A stretch of DNA of 63,555 nucleotides from assembly GCA_010672585.1 (NCBI GenBank), contig JAAHGF010000036.1:1-63555 (forward strand), written 5' to 3'. Positions 8,846 to 19,266 of this stretch are shown here, in pieces. A program made the translations under genes and the position numbers. Every line of letters starts with the position of its first letter. Position 1 is the first letter of the stretch. The stretch is from Okeania sp. SIO1I7 (GTDB lineage: Bacteria > Cyanobacteriota > Cyanobacteriia > Cyanobacteriales > Microcoleaceae). The notes beneath the pieces were generated by a model. That model had not been told where the DNA came from, searched no databases, and saw only the letters and a program-made list of their open reading frames with translations.

Positions 8846-11017
8846 ATGTCCAAAAACAAAAAAAATACGACAGAAAGTGCAGAAACTAAGGCAGAAAAAA
8901 ATTTTAGCGATCCACAATACTACTTTAACAGAGAATTTAGTTGGTTAGAGTTTAACCGTAGAGTTTTATCTGAGGGTTTAGACCCCCGTACTCCCTTATT
9001 AGAGCGTTTAAAGTTTTTAGGGATTTTTAGTTCTAACTTAGATGAATATTTTATGGTCAGGGTAGCAATTCTGAAAAAACAAATAGAAGCTGAAGTAAAT
9101 AAATTAACTCCAGACGGTCGTACTCCCCAAACACAACTTGATGGGATTAATCAAAGACTATTACCAATGGTTTCTTTGCAACATCAATTCTTTGAGCAAA
9201 CCTTACGACCAGAGTTAGTAAAAAATGGCATTCATATCCTCAATTATATAGACTTAAATCAAAAACAAAAAACATACTTACAAAACTATTTTGAAGAACA
9301 TATATTTCCTGTACTAACACCTTTAGCTATTGATGCTAGTCACCCTTTTCCCTATCTATCTAATCTCAGTTTAAACTTAGCAGTCATGCTGAAAAATCCA
9401 GAAACTCAGGAAGATTTATTAGCCAGAATCAAAGTTCCCAAAATACTACCTCGGTTTTTGCCCTTACCAGAAAAATTACAGGTGCAAGAAAAGAATAAAA
9501 CTGTAAATTGGATGGGAGTGCCTCTCGAACAAGTCATTGCTCATAATTTGGGTGTTCTGTTTCCTGGTATGGATATCCAGGAGTATCACCTATTTCGGAT
9601 TACTCGTGATGCCGATCTATCAGTGCAAGAAGATGAAGGCGATGACTTGCTATTGGCGATCGAAAAAGAACTAAGAAAACGCCGTATTGGTGGTACCGTA
9701 GTGAGAATGGAAATTAATTCAACAATGCCGAGTACATTAAAAAACATATTAATGGAAAAGTTGGAGCTGTCAGAAAAAGATATATACACAGTAGATGGAT
9801 TACTTGATTTAAAAGATTTAATGTCATTCCTAGGGTTGCCATTGCCAAAACTCAAAGATCCAAATTGGGCATCTACTGTCCCTCAACGGTTGCGACATCA
9901 TGACGATCGCATCGCAACTTCTGACCAGAATAAGAATAATGGCATAGACTTTTTTTCAGTCATTCGCCAGAAAGATTTATTGGTACATCATCCATATCAC
10001 TCTTTTACAAATACGGTACAAAGTTTCATTACTCAAGCTGCCCACGATCCTAATGTGTTGGCAATTAAGATGACTCTCTACCGCACTTCTGGAGATTCAC
10101 CTATTATCAATGCTTTGATTGCTGGTGCAGAAAATGGCAAACAAGTAGCAGCATTGGTGGAATTGAAAGCAAGATTTGATGAAGAAAATAATATTCAGTG
10201 GGCGCGGAAGCTAGAACAATCTGGCGTTCACGTTGTTTATGGTTTAGCAGGTCTGAAGACTCATACTAAAATTGTGATGGTGGTGCGTCAGGAAGAAGGT
10301 CATATCCGTCGCTATGTTCATATTGGTACTGGTAACTATAATCCTAAGACTGCTAAACTTTATACCGATTTGGGTTTGTTGAGTTGTTGCCCAGAGTTAG
10401 GAGCAGATTTAACAGATTTGTTTAATTTCTTGACGGGATATTCACGTCAGCAGTCTTACCGGAAGTTGTTGGTGGCACCTGTAAATATGCGCGATCGCTT
10501 TATTAAGCTAATTAATCGTGAAATTGAGAATTGTAAAAATGGAGAAACAGGTCGCATTGTTGCTAAGATGAATTCTTTGGTGGACTCGAAAATAATTGCT
10601 AAGTTATACGAAGCTTCTCAAGCAGGGGTGAAAATTGATTTGATTGTTCGAGGTATTTGCTGTTTGCGTCCTGGTTTAGAGGGTGTAAGTAAAAATATTA
10701 AGGTAGTAAGTATTATTGGGCGTTATTTAGAACATTCTCGTATTTTCTACTTCTATAATAATGCTCAAGAGGAGTTATATATTGGTTCTGCTGACTGGAT
10801 GCCTCGCAATCTTGACCGTCGGGTAGAAGCTATTACGCCTGTTGAAGATCCTGATTTAACTAAAGAGTTGCAAGAGATTATGGGTATTCTGTTATCTGAC
10901 AACCGTCAAGCTTGGGATTTACAATCAGATGGTCAGTATATTCAACGTCGCCCTGTTGAAAATTCTCCAGAGTTGGGTTCTCATAAAATTTTGATGGAAA
11001 CGGCAGTGAGTAATTAG
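8846..11017 (+). CDS. ppk1: Polyphosphate kinase 1
   Basis: The enzyme reversibly transfers the ATP gamma-phosphate to growing polyphosphate, usually at the cytoplasmic membrane. All four PPK1 regions are visible in 723 residues: N domain (YFNREFSWLEFNRRVL, about 26-41; SSNLDEYFMVR), head domain, and two phospholipase-D-like C domains. The phosphorylated histidine is His473 in GLKTHTK, the second catalytic histidine His630 in YLEHSR, and the ARFDEENNI and HIGTGNYNPKTA blocks are intact. The stop codon TAG (11015-11017) is formed by the flanking T plus the first two bases of an AGGGTTTGC element, so the extreme C-terminus may be altered by the insertion. Confidence 0.97.
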   Translation: MSKNKKNTTESAETKAEKNFSDPQYYFNREFSWLEFNRRVLSEGLDPRTPLLERLKFLGIFSSNLDEYFMVRVAILKKQIEAEVNKLTPDGRTPQTQLDGINQRLLPMVSLQHQFFEQTLRPELVKNGIHILNYIDLNQKQKTYLQNYFEEHIFPVLTPLAIDASHPFPYLSNLSLNLAVMLKNPETQEDLLARIKVPKILPRFLPLPEKLQVQEKNKTVNWMGVPLEQVIAHNLGVLFPGMDIQEYHLFRITRDADLSVQEDEGDDLLLAIEKELRKRRIGGTVVRMEINSTMPSTLKNILMEKLELSEKDIYTVDGLLDLKDLMSFLGLPLPKLKDPNWASTVPQRLRHHDDRIATSDQNKNNGIDFFSVIRQKDLLVHHPYHSFTNTVQSFITQAAHDPNVLAIKMTLYRTSGDSPIINALIAGAENGKQVAALVELKARFDEENNIQWARKLEQSGVHVVYGLAGLKTHTKIVMVVRQEEGHIRRYVHIGTGNYNPKTAKLYTDLGLLSCCPELGADLTDLFNFLTGYSRQQSYRKLLVAPVNMRDRFIKLINREIENCKNGETGRIVAKMNSLVDSKIIAKLYEASQAGVKIDLIVRGICCLRPGLEGVSKNIKVVSIIGRYLEHSRIFYFYNNAQEELYIGSADWMPRNLDRRVEAITPVEDPDLTKELQEIMGILLSDNRQAWDLQSDGQYIQRRPVENSPELGSHKILMETAVSN

Positions 11018-11727
11018 GGTTTGCGCTCAAAAGTCTTATGGGTGAGGGTAGGAGACAACCCACCCCTAATCCCTCTGGTGGAGGGGAAGACAACCCACCC
11101 GCGGGCTACTCCCAGGAGGGGGAGACAGGAGGCAACCCACCCCAAACCCCTCCCAGGAGGGGAGAAATGGGAATGATCGAGGAGGTAGGAGTAACTATTG
11201 TCAATTTGGGATTTTTCTGCCCAACTATGAGCCTAAAATATTAACACGCATGAGCATCAATAGCTGAAAATCAGGCAATTTTTCAAGGCCCCAAAAAGGC
11301 ATTTACCTTTATCTGTAAATACTTTTAGCTAAATCGCTCTTGAGCCTCACGCCATAATCTGTGATTTGGCGACCAGATGAATCGGCGGTAAATTAATGGG
11401 AGGAGATGTCCCATTAATTTACAAATTTTTATGTTATCATCAAACTATGCTGGTTTGAGCTAATCGCCGCCAGTAATGAACCATGAAAATTTAATAGGAT
11501 ATGGGGTTGTTGGCCCGAATTCCTAGTCAACTGTGGGAAAACGTAAAATCTTATTGCGGAACTAGGTGAGCAGTTTTTTATGTGCAAAAAGAGCGGTGGG
11601 GCATCTCGTTCTTAAAGCTCGTGGAGTCTGACGGGATACCGGGACTGTGAAACGAGAAGCCCACACTATACCGTCAGGTTAGTGTGGGAGTATGTCACAA
11701 ACACTCTTATTTACTCTGATCCCTTGA
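11018..11727. other. Gap with AGGGTTTGC element and orphan IS605-type right end
   Basis: 11016 to about 11340 is an AGGGTTTGC-family copy whose right end has decayed (gcaagccct is missing). It contains three cacccctaaacccctcc-type G/C-rich blocks. A perfect 14-bp stem with a 7-base loop lies at 11388-11422. 11470-11700 is the orphan right-end/omegaRNA-like segment listed separately. No protein-coding gene is supported. Confidence 0.65.
11470..11700 (+). ncRNA. Orphan omegaRNA-like right end of an IS200/IS605 element (no tnpB)
   Basis: The segment ends in a cccacacta/tagtgtggg hairpin followed by GAGTATGTCAC (11661-11698), the hallmark of IS605 right ends. It is alignable by eye with 33895-34170: both carry gaaccatgaaaa, then tatgg(g/a)gtt, ctagtcaac, gaactag(g/a)tgag, gcggtggg and ctgtgaaac(g)aga(a)agccc in the same order and spacing. 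No tnpB or tnpA is next to it. In related elements this region is the guide RNA. Whether it is still transcribed is unknown. It sits just downstream of adhE, convergent with it. Confidence 0.6.
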
Positions 11728-14358
11728 CTACAAAGCGTTTAGAACGCCTGTCACCCCGTGAGGAGAAGTAGCCAAGTCACCATGATAAGCATTGGTCAAC
11801 AACTGCTTAATATCGCTAATCAAAGGATAACGAGGATTTGAACCTGTACATTGGTCATCAAAAGCTTGGTCTGCTAAATCATCCAACTTAGCAAAAAATT
11901 CAGCTTCACTCACAGAGACCACATCTTTAATTGCCTTGGGAATACCCACCTGACTTTTCAGTTCTTCAATAGCAGCAATTAACAAATCTACTTTTTCATC
12001 TTCAGTTTTTCCACCCAATAGCAAATAATCAGCAATTTGAGAATAACGCCATTTAGCATTAGGATATTTATACTGGGAGAATGTTGCTTGTTTGAACGGC
12101 GCATTGGTAGAGTTGTAACGAATAATATGAGAAATCATCAACGCATTTGCCAAACCGTGGGGAATATGAAAAATAGCTCCTAACTGGTGAGCGATGGAAT
12201 GGCAAACACCCAAAAAACTGTTAGCAAAAGCCATACCTGCAATTGTTGCAGCGTAGTGCATTTTTTCTCGTGCTTTGGGGTCATTAGCACCATTGTTATA
12301 AGCAGAAGGAAGATATCTAAAAATTAATCCAACAGATTTCAATGCCAGACCATTAGTATATTCAGAAGCTAGAACAGAAACATAAGCTTCCAACGCATGA
12401 GTCAAAGCATCTATTCCACCAAAAGCAGTCAGACTTTTCGGCATATTTAACACCAACTCTGGATCGACTATTGCCATACTGGGAGTCAAAGCATAATCTG
12501 CCAGAGGATATTTAATATTATTTCGGCGGTCAGTCACCACGGCAAAAGGTGTAACTTCTGAACCTGTACCGGAAGTCGTAGGTACTGCTACCAAAATAGC
12601 TTTTTCTCCCAAAGGTGGTAAATCATAAACCCGTTTGCGGATATCCATAAACCGCATTGCCAAACCTTCAAACTCAATTTCTGGATGCTCGTACATCAAC
12701 CACATAATTTTGGCAGCATCCATAGGCGAACCACCACCGATAGCAATAATCACATCAGGATTAAATTTCCGCATCATATCCAAACCCCGGTTGACAGTGT
12801 CCAGGGAAGGGTCAGGTTCTACATCATAAAAGATGTCATATTTAATTTCAACTTCATCCAGCACATTTTCTAAAGCGCGAGTCATGCCGAGTTCGTAGAT
12901 GGGTTTGTCAGTGACAATGAATGCTCGTTGTTTACCTGCCAATTCTCGCATGGCAGTAGGTAAAGCACCATATTTAAAGTAAATTTTTGGTGGAACGCGG
13001 AACCACAACATATTTTCTCGACGTTCTGCCACTGTCTTTATATTTAGCAAATGGTGGGGTTCGACATTTTCGCTAACAGAGTTACCACCCCATGTTCCAC
13101 AACCCAGAGTTAAGGAAGGGTCAAGGCGGAAATTATAGATGTCGCCGATCGCTCCTTGGGAAGAAGGGGTATTAATTAGAACCCTGGCTGTTTCGACTGT
13201 ATCTTCAAATCGTTTGATATGATCTGTATTGGCAGGAGAAGTATATAGAGCTGCTGTATGTCCACGTCCACCAAATTCTACTAAACTTTCGGCTTTGTCT
13301 ACAGCTTCTTCAAAGGTATTTGCCCGATACATTGCCAAGATAGGGGAAAGTTTTTCGTGGGCAAATGGTTCTTCTTGATTAATATTTTCTACTTCACCAA
13401 TAATTACTCTGGTATTTTCTGGAATGGAGAAACCTGCCATTTCGGCAATTTTTTGCACAGGTTGACCGACAATTTCTGCATTCAACCGTCCGTTGACTAT
13501 AATTTTGCTCCTCAGTTTATCTTTTTGTTCTGGAGTTAAGAAATGAGCGCCTCGGTCGATAAATTCTTGTCTGACTGTATCATAAACACTATCAACTACA
13601 ACTACTGATTGTTCGCTGGCACAAATCATCCCATTGTCGAAGGTTTTACTGAGGATAATTGAAGAGACTGCCATTTTTATCTCGGCAGTTTCGTCAATCA
13701 AAGCTGGAGTATTACCAGCACCGACTCCCAAGGATGGATTACCTGAGGAGTAGGCAGCTTTAACCATTCCCGGTCCACCAGTAGCTAGAATCAGCTTAAT
13801 ATCTGGATGCTGCATCAGTTGTTGAGATAGGGGAACTGTTGGTTCGTCTATCCAACCTATTATTTGTTCTGGTGCCCCTGCTGCAACGGCTGCTTCTAGA
13901 ACTACTTTAGCTGCTTCACAGGTGCATTTTTTGGCTCTGGGGTGAGGAGAAAATATAATTGCGTTACGAGTTTTGAGACTTATTAATGATTTAAAAATTG
14001 CTGTTGATGTGGGATTAGTTGTGGGAACTATCCCGGCAAGAATTCCTACTGGTTCGGCGATTTTTTGAAAGCCAAAAGATTTGTCTTCTGCGATAACTCC
14101 ACAGGTTTTTTCGCCTTTATATTTGTTATAGATTATTTCTGAGGCAAAGTGATTTTTGATTACTTTGTCTTCTACTAATCCCATGCCTGTTTCTGTGGCT
14201 GCCATTTTTGCTAGGGGAATTCTAGCTGCGTTGGCTGCTAGGGCGGCTTTTTTGAATATGTAGTCTACTTGTTCTTGAGTATAAGTGGCGTATTTTTCTT
14301 GAGCTTGTTTTACTCTTTTTATCAGTTCTTCAAGTTCTTGCTCGTTTGTTACTTTCAT
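11728..14358 (-). CDS. adhE: Bifunctional acetaldehyde-CoA / alcohol dehydrogenase
   Basis: The protein has 876 residues with an N-terminal aldehyde dehydrogenase (about 1-440) and a C-terminal iron-type alcohol dehydrogenase (about 450-870), the standard AdhE architecture. It reduces acetyl-CoA to ethanol via acetaldehyde during fermentation. The catalytic thiol is Cys246 in FDNGMICASEQ. The ADH part shows GGGSPMDAAK, TTSGTGSEVTPF and the metal-binding CHSIAHQLGA...HIPHGLANAL histidines. A good Shine-Dalgarno (AAGGAGAG on the minus strand) precedes the chosen start. The gene is isolated, with a 1.2-kb upstream gap. A dark or anoxic fermentative role is inferred from the family. Confidence 0.96.
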   Translation of the reverse strand: MKVTNEQELEELIKRVKQAQEKYATYTQEQVDYIFKKAALAANAARIPLAKMAATETGMGLVEDKVIKNHFASEIIYNKYKGEKTCGVIAEDKSFGFQKIAEPVGILAGIVPTTNPTSTAIFKSLISLKTRNAIIFSPHPRAKKCTCEAAKVVLEAAVAAGAPEQIIGWIDEPTVPLSQQLMQHPDIKLILATGGPGMVKAAYSSGNPSLGVGAGNTPALIDETAEIKMAVSSIILSKTFDNGMICASEQSVVVVDSVYDTVRQEFIDRGAHFLTPEQKDKLRSKIIVNGRLNAEIVGQPVQKIAEMAGFSIPENTRVIIGEVENINQEEPFAHEKLSPILAMYRANTFEEAVDKAESLVEFGGRGHTAALYTSPANTDHIKRFEDTVETARVLINTPSSQGAIGDIYNFRLDPSLTLGCGTWGGNSVSENVEPHHLLNIKTVAERRENMLWFRVPPKIYFKYGALPTAMRELAGKQRAFIVTDKPIYELGMTRALENVLDEVEIKYDIFYDVEPDPSLDTVNRGLDMMRKFNPDVIIAIGGGSPMDAAKIMWLMYEHPEIEFEGLAMRFMDIRKRVYDLPPLGEKAILVAVPTTSGTGSEVTPFAVVTDRRNNIKYPLADYALTPSMAIVDPELVLNMPKSLTAFGGIDALTHALEAYVSVLASEYTNGLALKSVGLIFRYLPSAYNNGANDPKAREKMHYAATIAGMAFANSFLGVCHSIAHQLGAIFHIPHGLANALMISHIIRYNSTNAPFKQATFSQYKYPNAKWRYSQIADYLLLGGKTEDEKVDLLIAAIEELKSQVGIPKAIKDVVSVSEAEFFAKLDDLADQAFDDQCTGSNPRYPLISDIKQLLTNAYHGDLATSPHGVTGVLNAL

Positions 14359-15591
14359 ATTCTCTCCTTGCCCTAATTTGGGATTTTTCTGGGGCTGGTT
14401 TGATATCTGTTTTATTATAGTTCTGTTCTTTTTTTGTGGGGTTGACTTGAATTGTTTTCTCTATTTTTTTGTACTTTTTTTATAATTGATGACACATTTT
14501 TCTGTTGAAGATTTAATTAAGTTTAAATTAGTATTAAATTTCAGGTAACTATGATACTTTTATGTATTTGAAAAAATATCTTGATCGATAAAACAAACAA
14601 AATTTTATCAAAATATTACAGATGTTCAGTTAAGAGAGTCCGAAAAAATGTGTATAAATAAAATTTGTACAAAATACAATCTCTGTTTTAAATTTTAAAT
14701 ATGAGTCATCAAATTCGGTATAAATTTTACTTTGTATTTCGACGAATTTGCGTTTTTTCAGAGATTTGGTATACTGAAAAACAATGAGATGCTGCCAATG
14801 TTGTAGCTACTTTTAAAAATACTTAGGAATTAATAGGCTGAAACCTAAGTATTTTCGTTCCTGAGATAGGAATAAAGTAGTAATTGAGTGCTGTGCCATC
14901 GCTTCAATATATAACTATTTGTTGGAACCAATAATTTGTCCATTTTGACAGAATGAAAATTTTGTGGTATTCGAGTCTTTAGATATTCTTACTCTTGACT
15001 AAAACGAATTTTAGGATCGGCGAAATTTTGAGATTCTCATAAAAGATAAGCATTCAAAAATTAATAATTAATAATTAATATGATAGTTTTTTAATTGCGG
15101 TTTAATAGCACCTCTGTAGTTCTGAGATTTTTGGCTATTTGCTCTTTCTAATTGTTTTTCAGACTTTGCTATTAGGTCGCTATAGATGTTCAAATTAATC
15201 AGAAATCAAATGTTAATTATCAGTATTTTTTTATTATTTTGAAGTGCAAAATGTGGATTTATAGATTTTATTATATTGATGCAGCAAATTCCAAGTATAT
15301 GAAGTTATGAAGTACAGATATTAACAATTAAATATTTGTAGTGCGAGCATCTTGCTTGCTATGGGTGTATTTCACAAAATAAGAAGCTAGCTGACCGCTG
15401 AATGCTTACTTGAATTTCTCCCCTACTCTATATTTACCGAATAATTAATAATTAAATAATTAAATAATTCGCACCTTGAAGCCTCCCCTTTTAAGGGGGA
15501 AAAAAAGTAATATTTCCTTATTTTCAATCAAGAACGGTTTTAACCAGAGGTAATTATCAATTATCCATTATCCATTATCAATTAATGAAAT
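14359..15591. other. AT-rich gap upstream of adhE with hairpin and decayed repeats
   Basis: No gene is visible. A perfect 11-bp stem (14817-14827 with 14844-14854, aaatacttagg) with a 16-base loop lies about 460 bases upstream of adhE. A right end of the GTAAGCATTCAGC family (gaccgctgaatgcttac, about 15396-15412) has no matching left end. 15436-15588 is a repeat of the ttaccgaataatt / aaccagaggtaattatc family carrying a cctccccttttaaggggg block. Confidence 0.6.
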
Positions 15592-16446
15592 TTACTCTTG
15601 ACTGAAATTACTTTTAGGATAATTAAAATTATCTTTAGCAAAAGCTTGTTTAACTCGTCTCACTAAATCAGTTTTGTAAACATATTCATCCCTAGCATCT
15701 ATAGGATAAGACTTTAACTTATATTGAGTTCCCCAAGGTTTTTCCTCAACTAATACAGTAATTGGAAGTTTTAATTGAGTGTACTTACTGGTATAAGCAG
15801 CCAGATGTAAAATTTTAATAACCAGTTCAGAATCGACTCCATGAGCCAAATAAAAATCAGTTGTGACTTGAGCTTCTAAAGCACCATTATTAGCATTAGA
15901 TATCGGCTCATTCCAAATTTTGTTATGGGGAATAAATATCAGATTATCTTCAACAGTTTGTAAACGTATTCCTCGCAAATCATAAGTAATAATTTCGCCA
16001 TAATTTTCTCCAATTTGAACTCTATCTCCTACTCGATAAGGAGTTTCAAATAGAGCGACTACTCCAGCAATTAGAGAACTAACATAATCTTTAAAAGCAA
16101 AACCTAAAGCTACAGCAATTGTTCCAGTTATAGCTAATAAATTTTCAGTCGAAAGTTGCAAGAACAAACTCAATATATATATTGTGGAAGTCAATAAAAT
16201 TAAGGCTTGTAAAAAAGGCTCTGATTGTTTCGCTGCAGCTCGAAATCTTAAAGGAACTCTTTCTGATAACCACTTACTCAAAAATTTAACACTAATAAGA
16301 AATCCATAAGCAAGAGCTAAAGCAATTACTGTTTGTAGAATAGTCCGAAGATTTATATCTTTGATACCTATTCCATTTAATCCTGGCGCTACTGTAAGTA
16401 GATGAAAATGAAAAAAGAATGTTAACCCTAAATACTTTAAAATCAT
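15592..16446 (-). CDS. MscS-family mechanosensitive channel
   Basis: This 284-residue MscS-like protein has N-terminal membrane segments (about 33-52 and 78-97). The pore-lining helix and MscS signature (AITGTIAVALGFAFKDYVSS, AGVVALFETPYRVGDRVQI) are followed by a beta domain (GEIITYDLRGIRLQTVEDNL, FIPHNKIWNEPISN) and a C-terminal alpha/beta region ending with basic residues. Such channels release solutes on hypo-osmotic shock. The gene is bracketed by AT-rich repeats (15436-15588 and 16521-16637) and lies 211 bases after an unrecognised gene on the same strand. It is the first of four MscS-like genes in the window. Confidence 0.88.
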   Translation of the reverse strand: MILKYLGLTFFFHFHLLTVAPGLNGIGIKDINLRTILQTVIALALAYGFLISVKFLSKWLSERVPLRFRAAAKQSEPFLQALILLTSTIYILSLFLQLSTENLLAITGTIAVALGFAFKDYVSSLIAGVVALFETPYRVGDRVQIGENYGEIITYDLRGIRLQTVEDNLIFIPHNKIWNEPISNANNGALEAQVTTDFYLAHGVDSELVIKILHLAAYTSKYTQLKLPITVLVEEKPWGTQYKLKSYPIDARDEYVYKTDLVRRVKQAFAKDNFNYPKSNFSQE

Positions 16447-16520
16447 TATACCTATTGCAAAAAATTTAATTAAATCAATTCAAGATATGAAATAAGCAAT
16501 TTAATTTCCCCATTCCCTAT

Positions 16521-16637
16521 TTCATTAATTGATAATTGATAATGGATAATTGATAATTACCTCATATTCAATCAATAATGGCTTTAACCAGAGGTAATTA
16601 TTAATTATTCATTATTCATTATTCATTATTCATTATT
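16521..16637. repeat. AT-rich interspersed repeat with short tandem ends
   Basis: Starts with ttaattgataattgataat/ggataattgataat-type tandems, continues with a cattcaatca...ggctttaaccagaggtaa core and ends in cattattcattatt tandems. Related copies lie at 15436-15588, 26297-26604, 46836-47128 and 48996-49133. Confidence 0.7.
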
Positions 16638-16657
16638 CCCTGACTTCTGCAAGAAGT

Positions 16658-17806
16658 CTATTCTATTAAATCAGTAATAAAGTTATATTTTTTTAAATGC
16701 TTACGCAGCTTTGGATAATATGCAGGATGAATACTAAAAAGATTATTCAAACGTTGAATTACCTCCATGCGTAATAATTGTTGAATTTGGAATTGAATTC
16801 TACTTTCAGATTCTCCCAAACTCAAGGCAAGGTTAGATAAATTAATTTCTTTGTGCAAAAGCATAGAAAATAAAAGATAGCGATCGCTACTGCTTAATTC
16901 TGGTAAATCTAATGATTTAATTTGATGATACTCTACTAAAATATTCTCTTTTTCTGTTTCTTGAGAATCAAGATTTTCCGTATTTATCATACTCAAAGAT
17001 TTTAGCCATAATTGAGAAGCTGCTGAACTTAAACCTTGAGAAGTATGGGATAAATAATCAAAATGTTCTTGCATTTTAGCAACTTGTTTTTCTTCATCTA
17101 GGTCATTTTTTTGAAACTCCATCTTAGTAAATACAGGAGTTAGCCATTCCATAAGTTCTTCTCCTGTAATAGTCGGTAATAATAGAGTTTTTTCAAAGTA
17201 AGAATTAATATTATAAATATAGTCAAGATACTGCCACGTTAAAGAATTACAACCAATTAACCAAAATCGAGAATGATCTTGAAAGATTCTATTTCTTAAA
17301 AACTCAATTCCATCCAAACCATGTATATGTCGTAGAAAGCAAAATTCCAAACAAGGAATAACTATTAATTCCTGAAATTTGCCAGAATTACAATCGACAT
17401 CTAACTTTGCAGACAAACCTAAATCATTTTGTAATTTGGAGACAATTTTCAGGAAATATTTAGGTCTATTTGACCAGGATAATAATTTTATATCTCTGAT
17501 ATTTTCATGACTCCAATTAACTAAAGCTGTCTGGATAATTTGAGATAAAGGTTCTATAGAACTGCTCAAAATTACCAGTTCATTTGCTTCTGGATTTTCT
17601 TGCCATTGGCATAATGCTTCTTCTAAAGTAGATTGCAAAATTTTGACATATTTAGGATGACAAGGCAAAGCCTGAATTTGTTGATTTAAACCATAAATAA
17701 CATTTTTTGGGAGTTCATCAAGTTCATTCTCAGTTTCCTGGAATGGAACTTTTATAAACAGAGATTTTAATCGATCAAAGATTTGCATGATTTTATTAGT
17801 ATTCAC
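16658..17806 (-). CDS. Unrecognised protein with AAA-like core and C-terminal winged-helix-like region
   Basis: I do not recognise this 382-residue cytoplasmic protein. No Walker A (GxxxxGK) is present. The middle (about 180-225) has FWLIGCNSLTWQYLDY and LPTITGEELMEWL, which resemble sensor-type segments of AAA/STAND ATPases, suggesting a degenerate ATPase fold. Residues about 305-380 (SSDRYLLFSMLLHKE, LALSLGESESRIQFQIQQLL) look like a helical or winged-helix DNA-binding region. It is followed on the same strand by an MscS gene after 211 bases, so co-transcription is possible. A role linked to the channel is only a guess from position. Confidence 0.65.
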   Translation of the reverse strand: MNTNKIMQIFDRLKSLFIKVPFQETENELDELPKNVIYGLNQQIQALPCHPKYVKILQSTLEEALCQWQENPEANELVILSSSIEPLSQIIQTALVNWSHENIRDIKLLSWSNRPKYFLKIVSKLQNDLGLSAKLDVDCNSGKFQELIVIPCLEFCFLRHIHGLDGIEFLRNRIFQDHSRFWLIGCNSLTWQYLDYIYNINSYFEKTLLLPTITGEELMEWLTPVFTKMEFQKNDLDEEKQVAKMQEHFDYLSHTSQGLSSAASQLWLKSLSMINTENLDSQETEKENILVEYHQIKSLDLPELSSSDRYLLFSMLLHKEINLSNLALSLGESESRIQFQIQQLLRMEVIQRLNNLFSIHPAYYPKLRKHLKKYNFITDLIE

Positions 17807-19266
17807 ATCGGAGTTTTTATAGCAGGGAACAGGGAACCCTTAATAGGGAACAGTATAAAAAAACCCTGTCTATTGCTATATATCATGTCCGTTTAACAGC
17901 TATCAAGAAATAATATCTGAGAAAGTCATGTATTTGAAGGTCAGATTAATAGTGAATATAATTTTAGCTTGCATTTGATAAATTAAGTTGAAAAGCTAGA
18001 AAAAGAAACAGTATTAAGTAAATGGGCATACATAAACGTTTCCTAGGTCATGCTATGCAAAAAAACTAAGAATCTGAAAATGAAGCCAGAATGCAGTTTT
18101 CAAAGTTTTGAATTTCCATCGCTATTTTACGGATAATTAAACCTACCTACTTAGTAATGGAAAATGTTTCGATTTACCAGAATAAAAAACTCTGTAATCA
18201 GCAAACAAAATAGAGTGAAAAAGGAGAAAATAAATAATAATATTTTTGCCCACTTACTCACCACAATTAAATCAAATATAAATATTGTGGATATTTATCA
18301 AATATAAATGATTAGAACCTTCAGCTTATGAAAGTTATATAGCAATTCCCAAAAAGAGTGAGGTACAAAACTCTAAGCTTTAGGCAACTGCTCCGGAAGG
18401 CAATAGTGAAGTAAAGACAAGAGTGTAGCTTACTAGCCTGAGAAACGCTATACCAATTTCCTAAAGTCAGACTACACATAACTTGACACCTTAGTTTTCA
18501 AGCTTGATAGATACTTTTACAAGTGTTATTTGAGTTTATGAAATTGGTATTATTTAAACTTAGTAAAAGAAGTTTTGATTAATTTGGGTTCAAAATATAC
18601 AATTAATTTTATGTAGGTACTTATACCAATTCCCATGCATTAGTGCTATACTTGGGCGATACTTCAGTTGTCAACTAATCATCACAAACAAAATTATTTT
18701 TTTGCTAATTTAAGCTCAGTTAATATTAATTGTTCTTATGTTTACTTCTCCCCCACTCACCCACTTCCCCTCCTGGGAGGGGGAGGGGCGAGGGGTGGGT
18801 CCCCTACTCAACAAAATGTAGAAAAGTTTTTGATAAATGGTATTACCTCAGTAAATATTATTATGAAGATTTTTCGAGATTTTGTAAAAGATATTCTACC
18901 CGAAGACCAGAACCAAAGTGCAGCGACGTTTATATAGGTATTTTTAATTTCTTTATTATTGCTTCATATGTTTGTTTCTCTTTTTTTAGTTGGGTAATAT
19001 AGCATGTTTTATACGCTTATCGCTTATCCGCTTTTGTTTATCGTGGTATTTCTATGATTATTGCTGGTGGCTTAACTCTAAGAGTAGAAGCAACTAAAAC
19101 GAAGGTATAAATACCAGAATCTCAGCTTTCATCTCAACCGAATTAATCTCGAGTTGCTTTGACAGAAAGCTTACAAACTTCTACTTTTTTACCCAACTAT
19201 TGAGCCTAGTCAACTTTTTTTATGGTAATTTTAATTTATACACTACTAATGACTTATTAAGTAAAT
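17807..19266. other. 1.4-kb gap with repeat fragments
   Basis: I find no supported gene. Single ends are visible: tatatcatgtccg (17880), cctacctactta of the AGTAGGTAGG family (18146-18157), and a copy of the agcaattcccaaaaagag repeat (18342-18453) whose reverse relative is at 50868-50982. 18744-18810 is a G/C-rich palindromic cctcctgggagg/ggggtgggt block. Two ~90-codon frames across 18668-19002 span this repeat and have no recognisable motif, so I do not call them. Confidence 0.6.

Noticed and set aside
11470-11700. Group II intron or riboswitch
   Set aside because: No domain V-like hairpin (AGCC...GGTT with GAAA) and no reverse transcriptase. The terminal hairpin and GTCAC end match IS605 right ends instead.
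14817-14854. Rho-independent terminator or riboswitch upstream of adhE
   Set aside because: Perfect 11-bp stem but no U-run on either strand, 460 bases from the start codon. It is noted as a hairpin in the gap only.
18668-19002. Two ~90-codon open frames
   Set aside because: They overlap each other and a G/C-rich palindromic repeat, with no ribosome site and no motif. They are probably repeat-derived.
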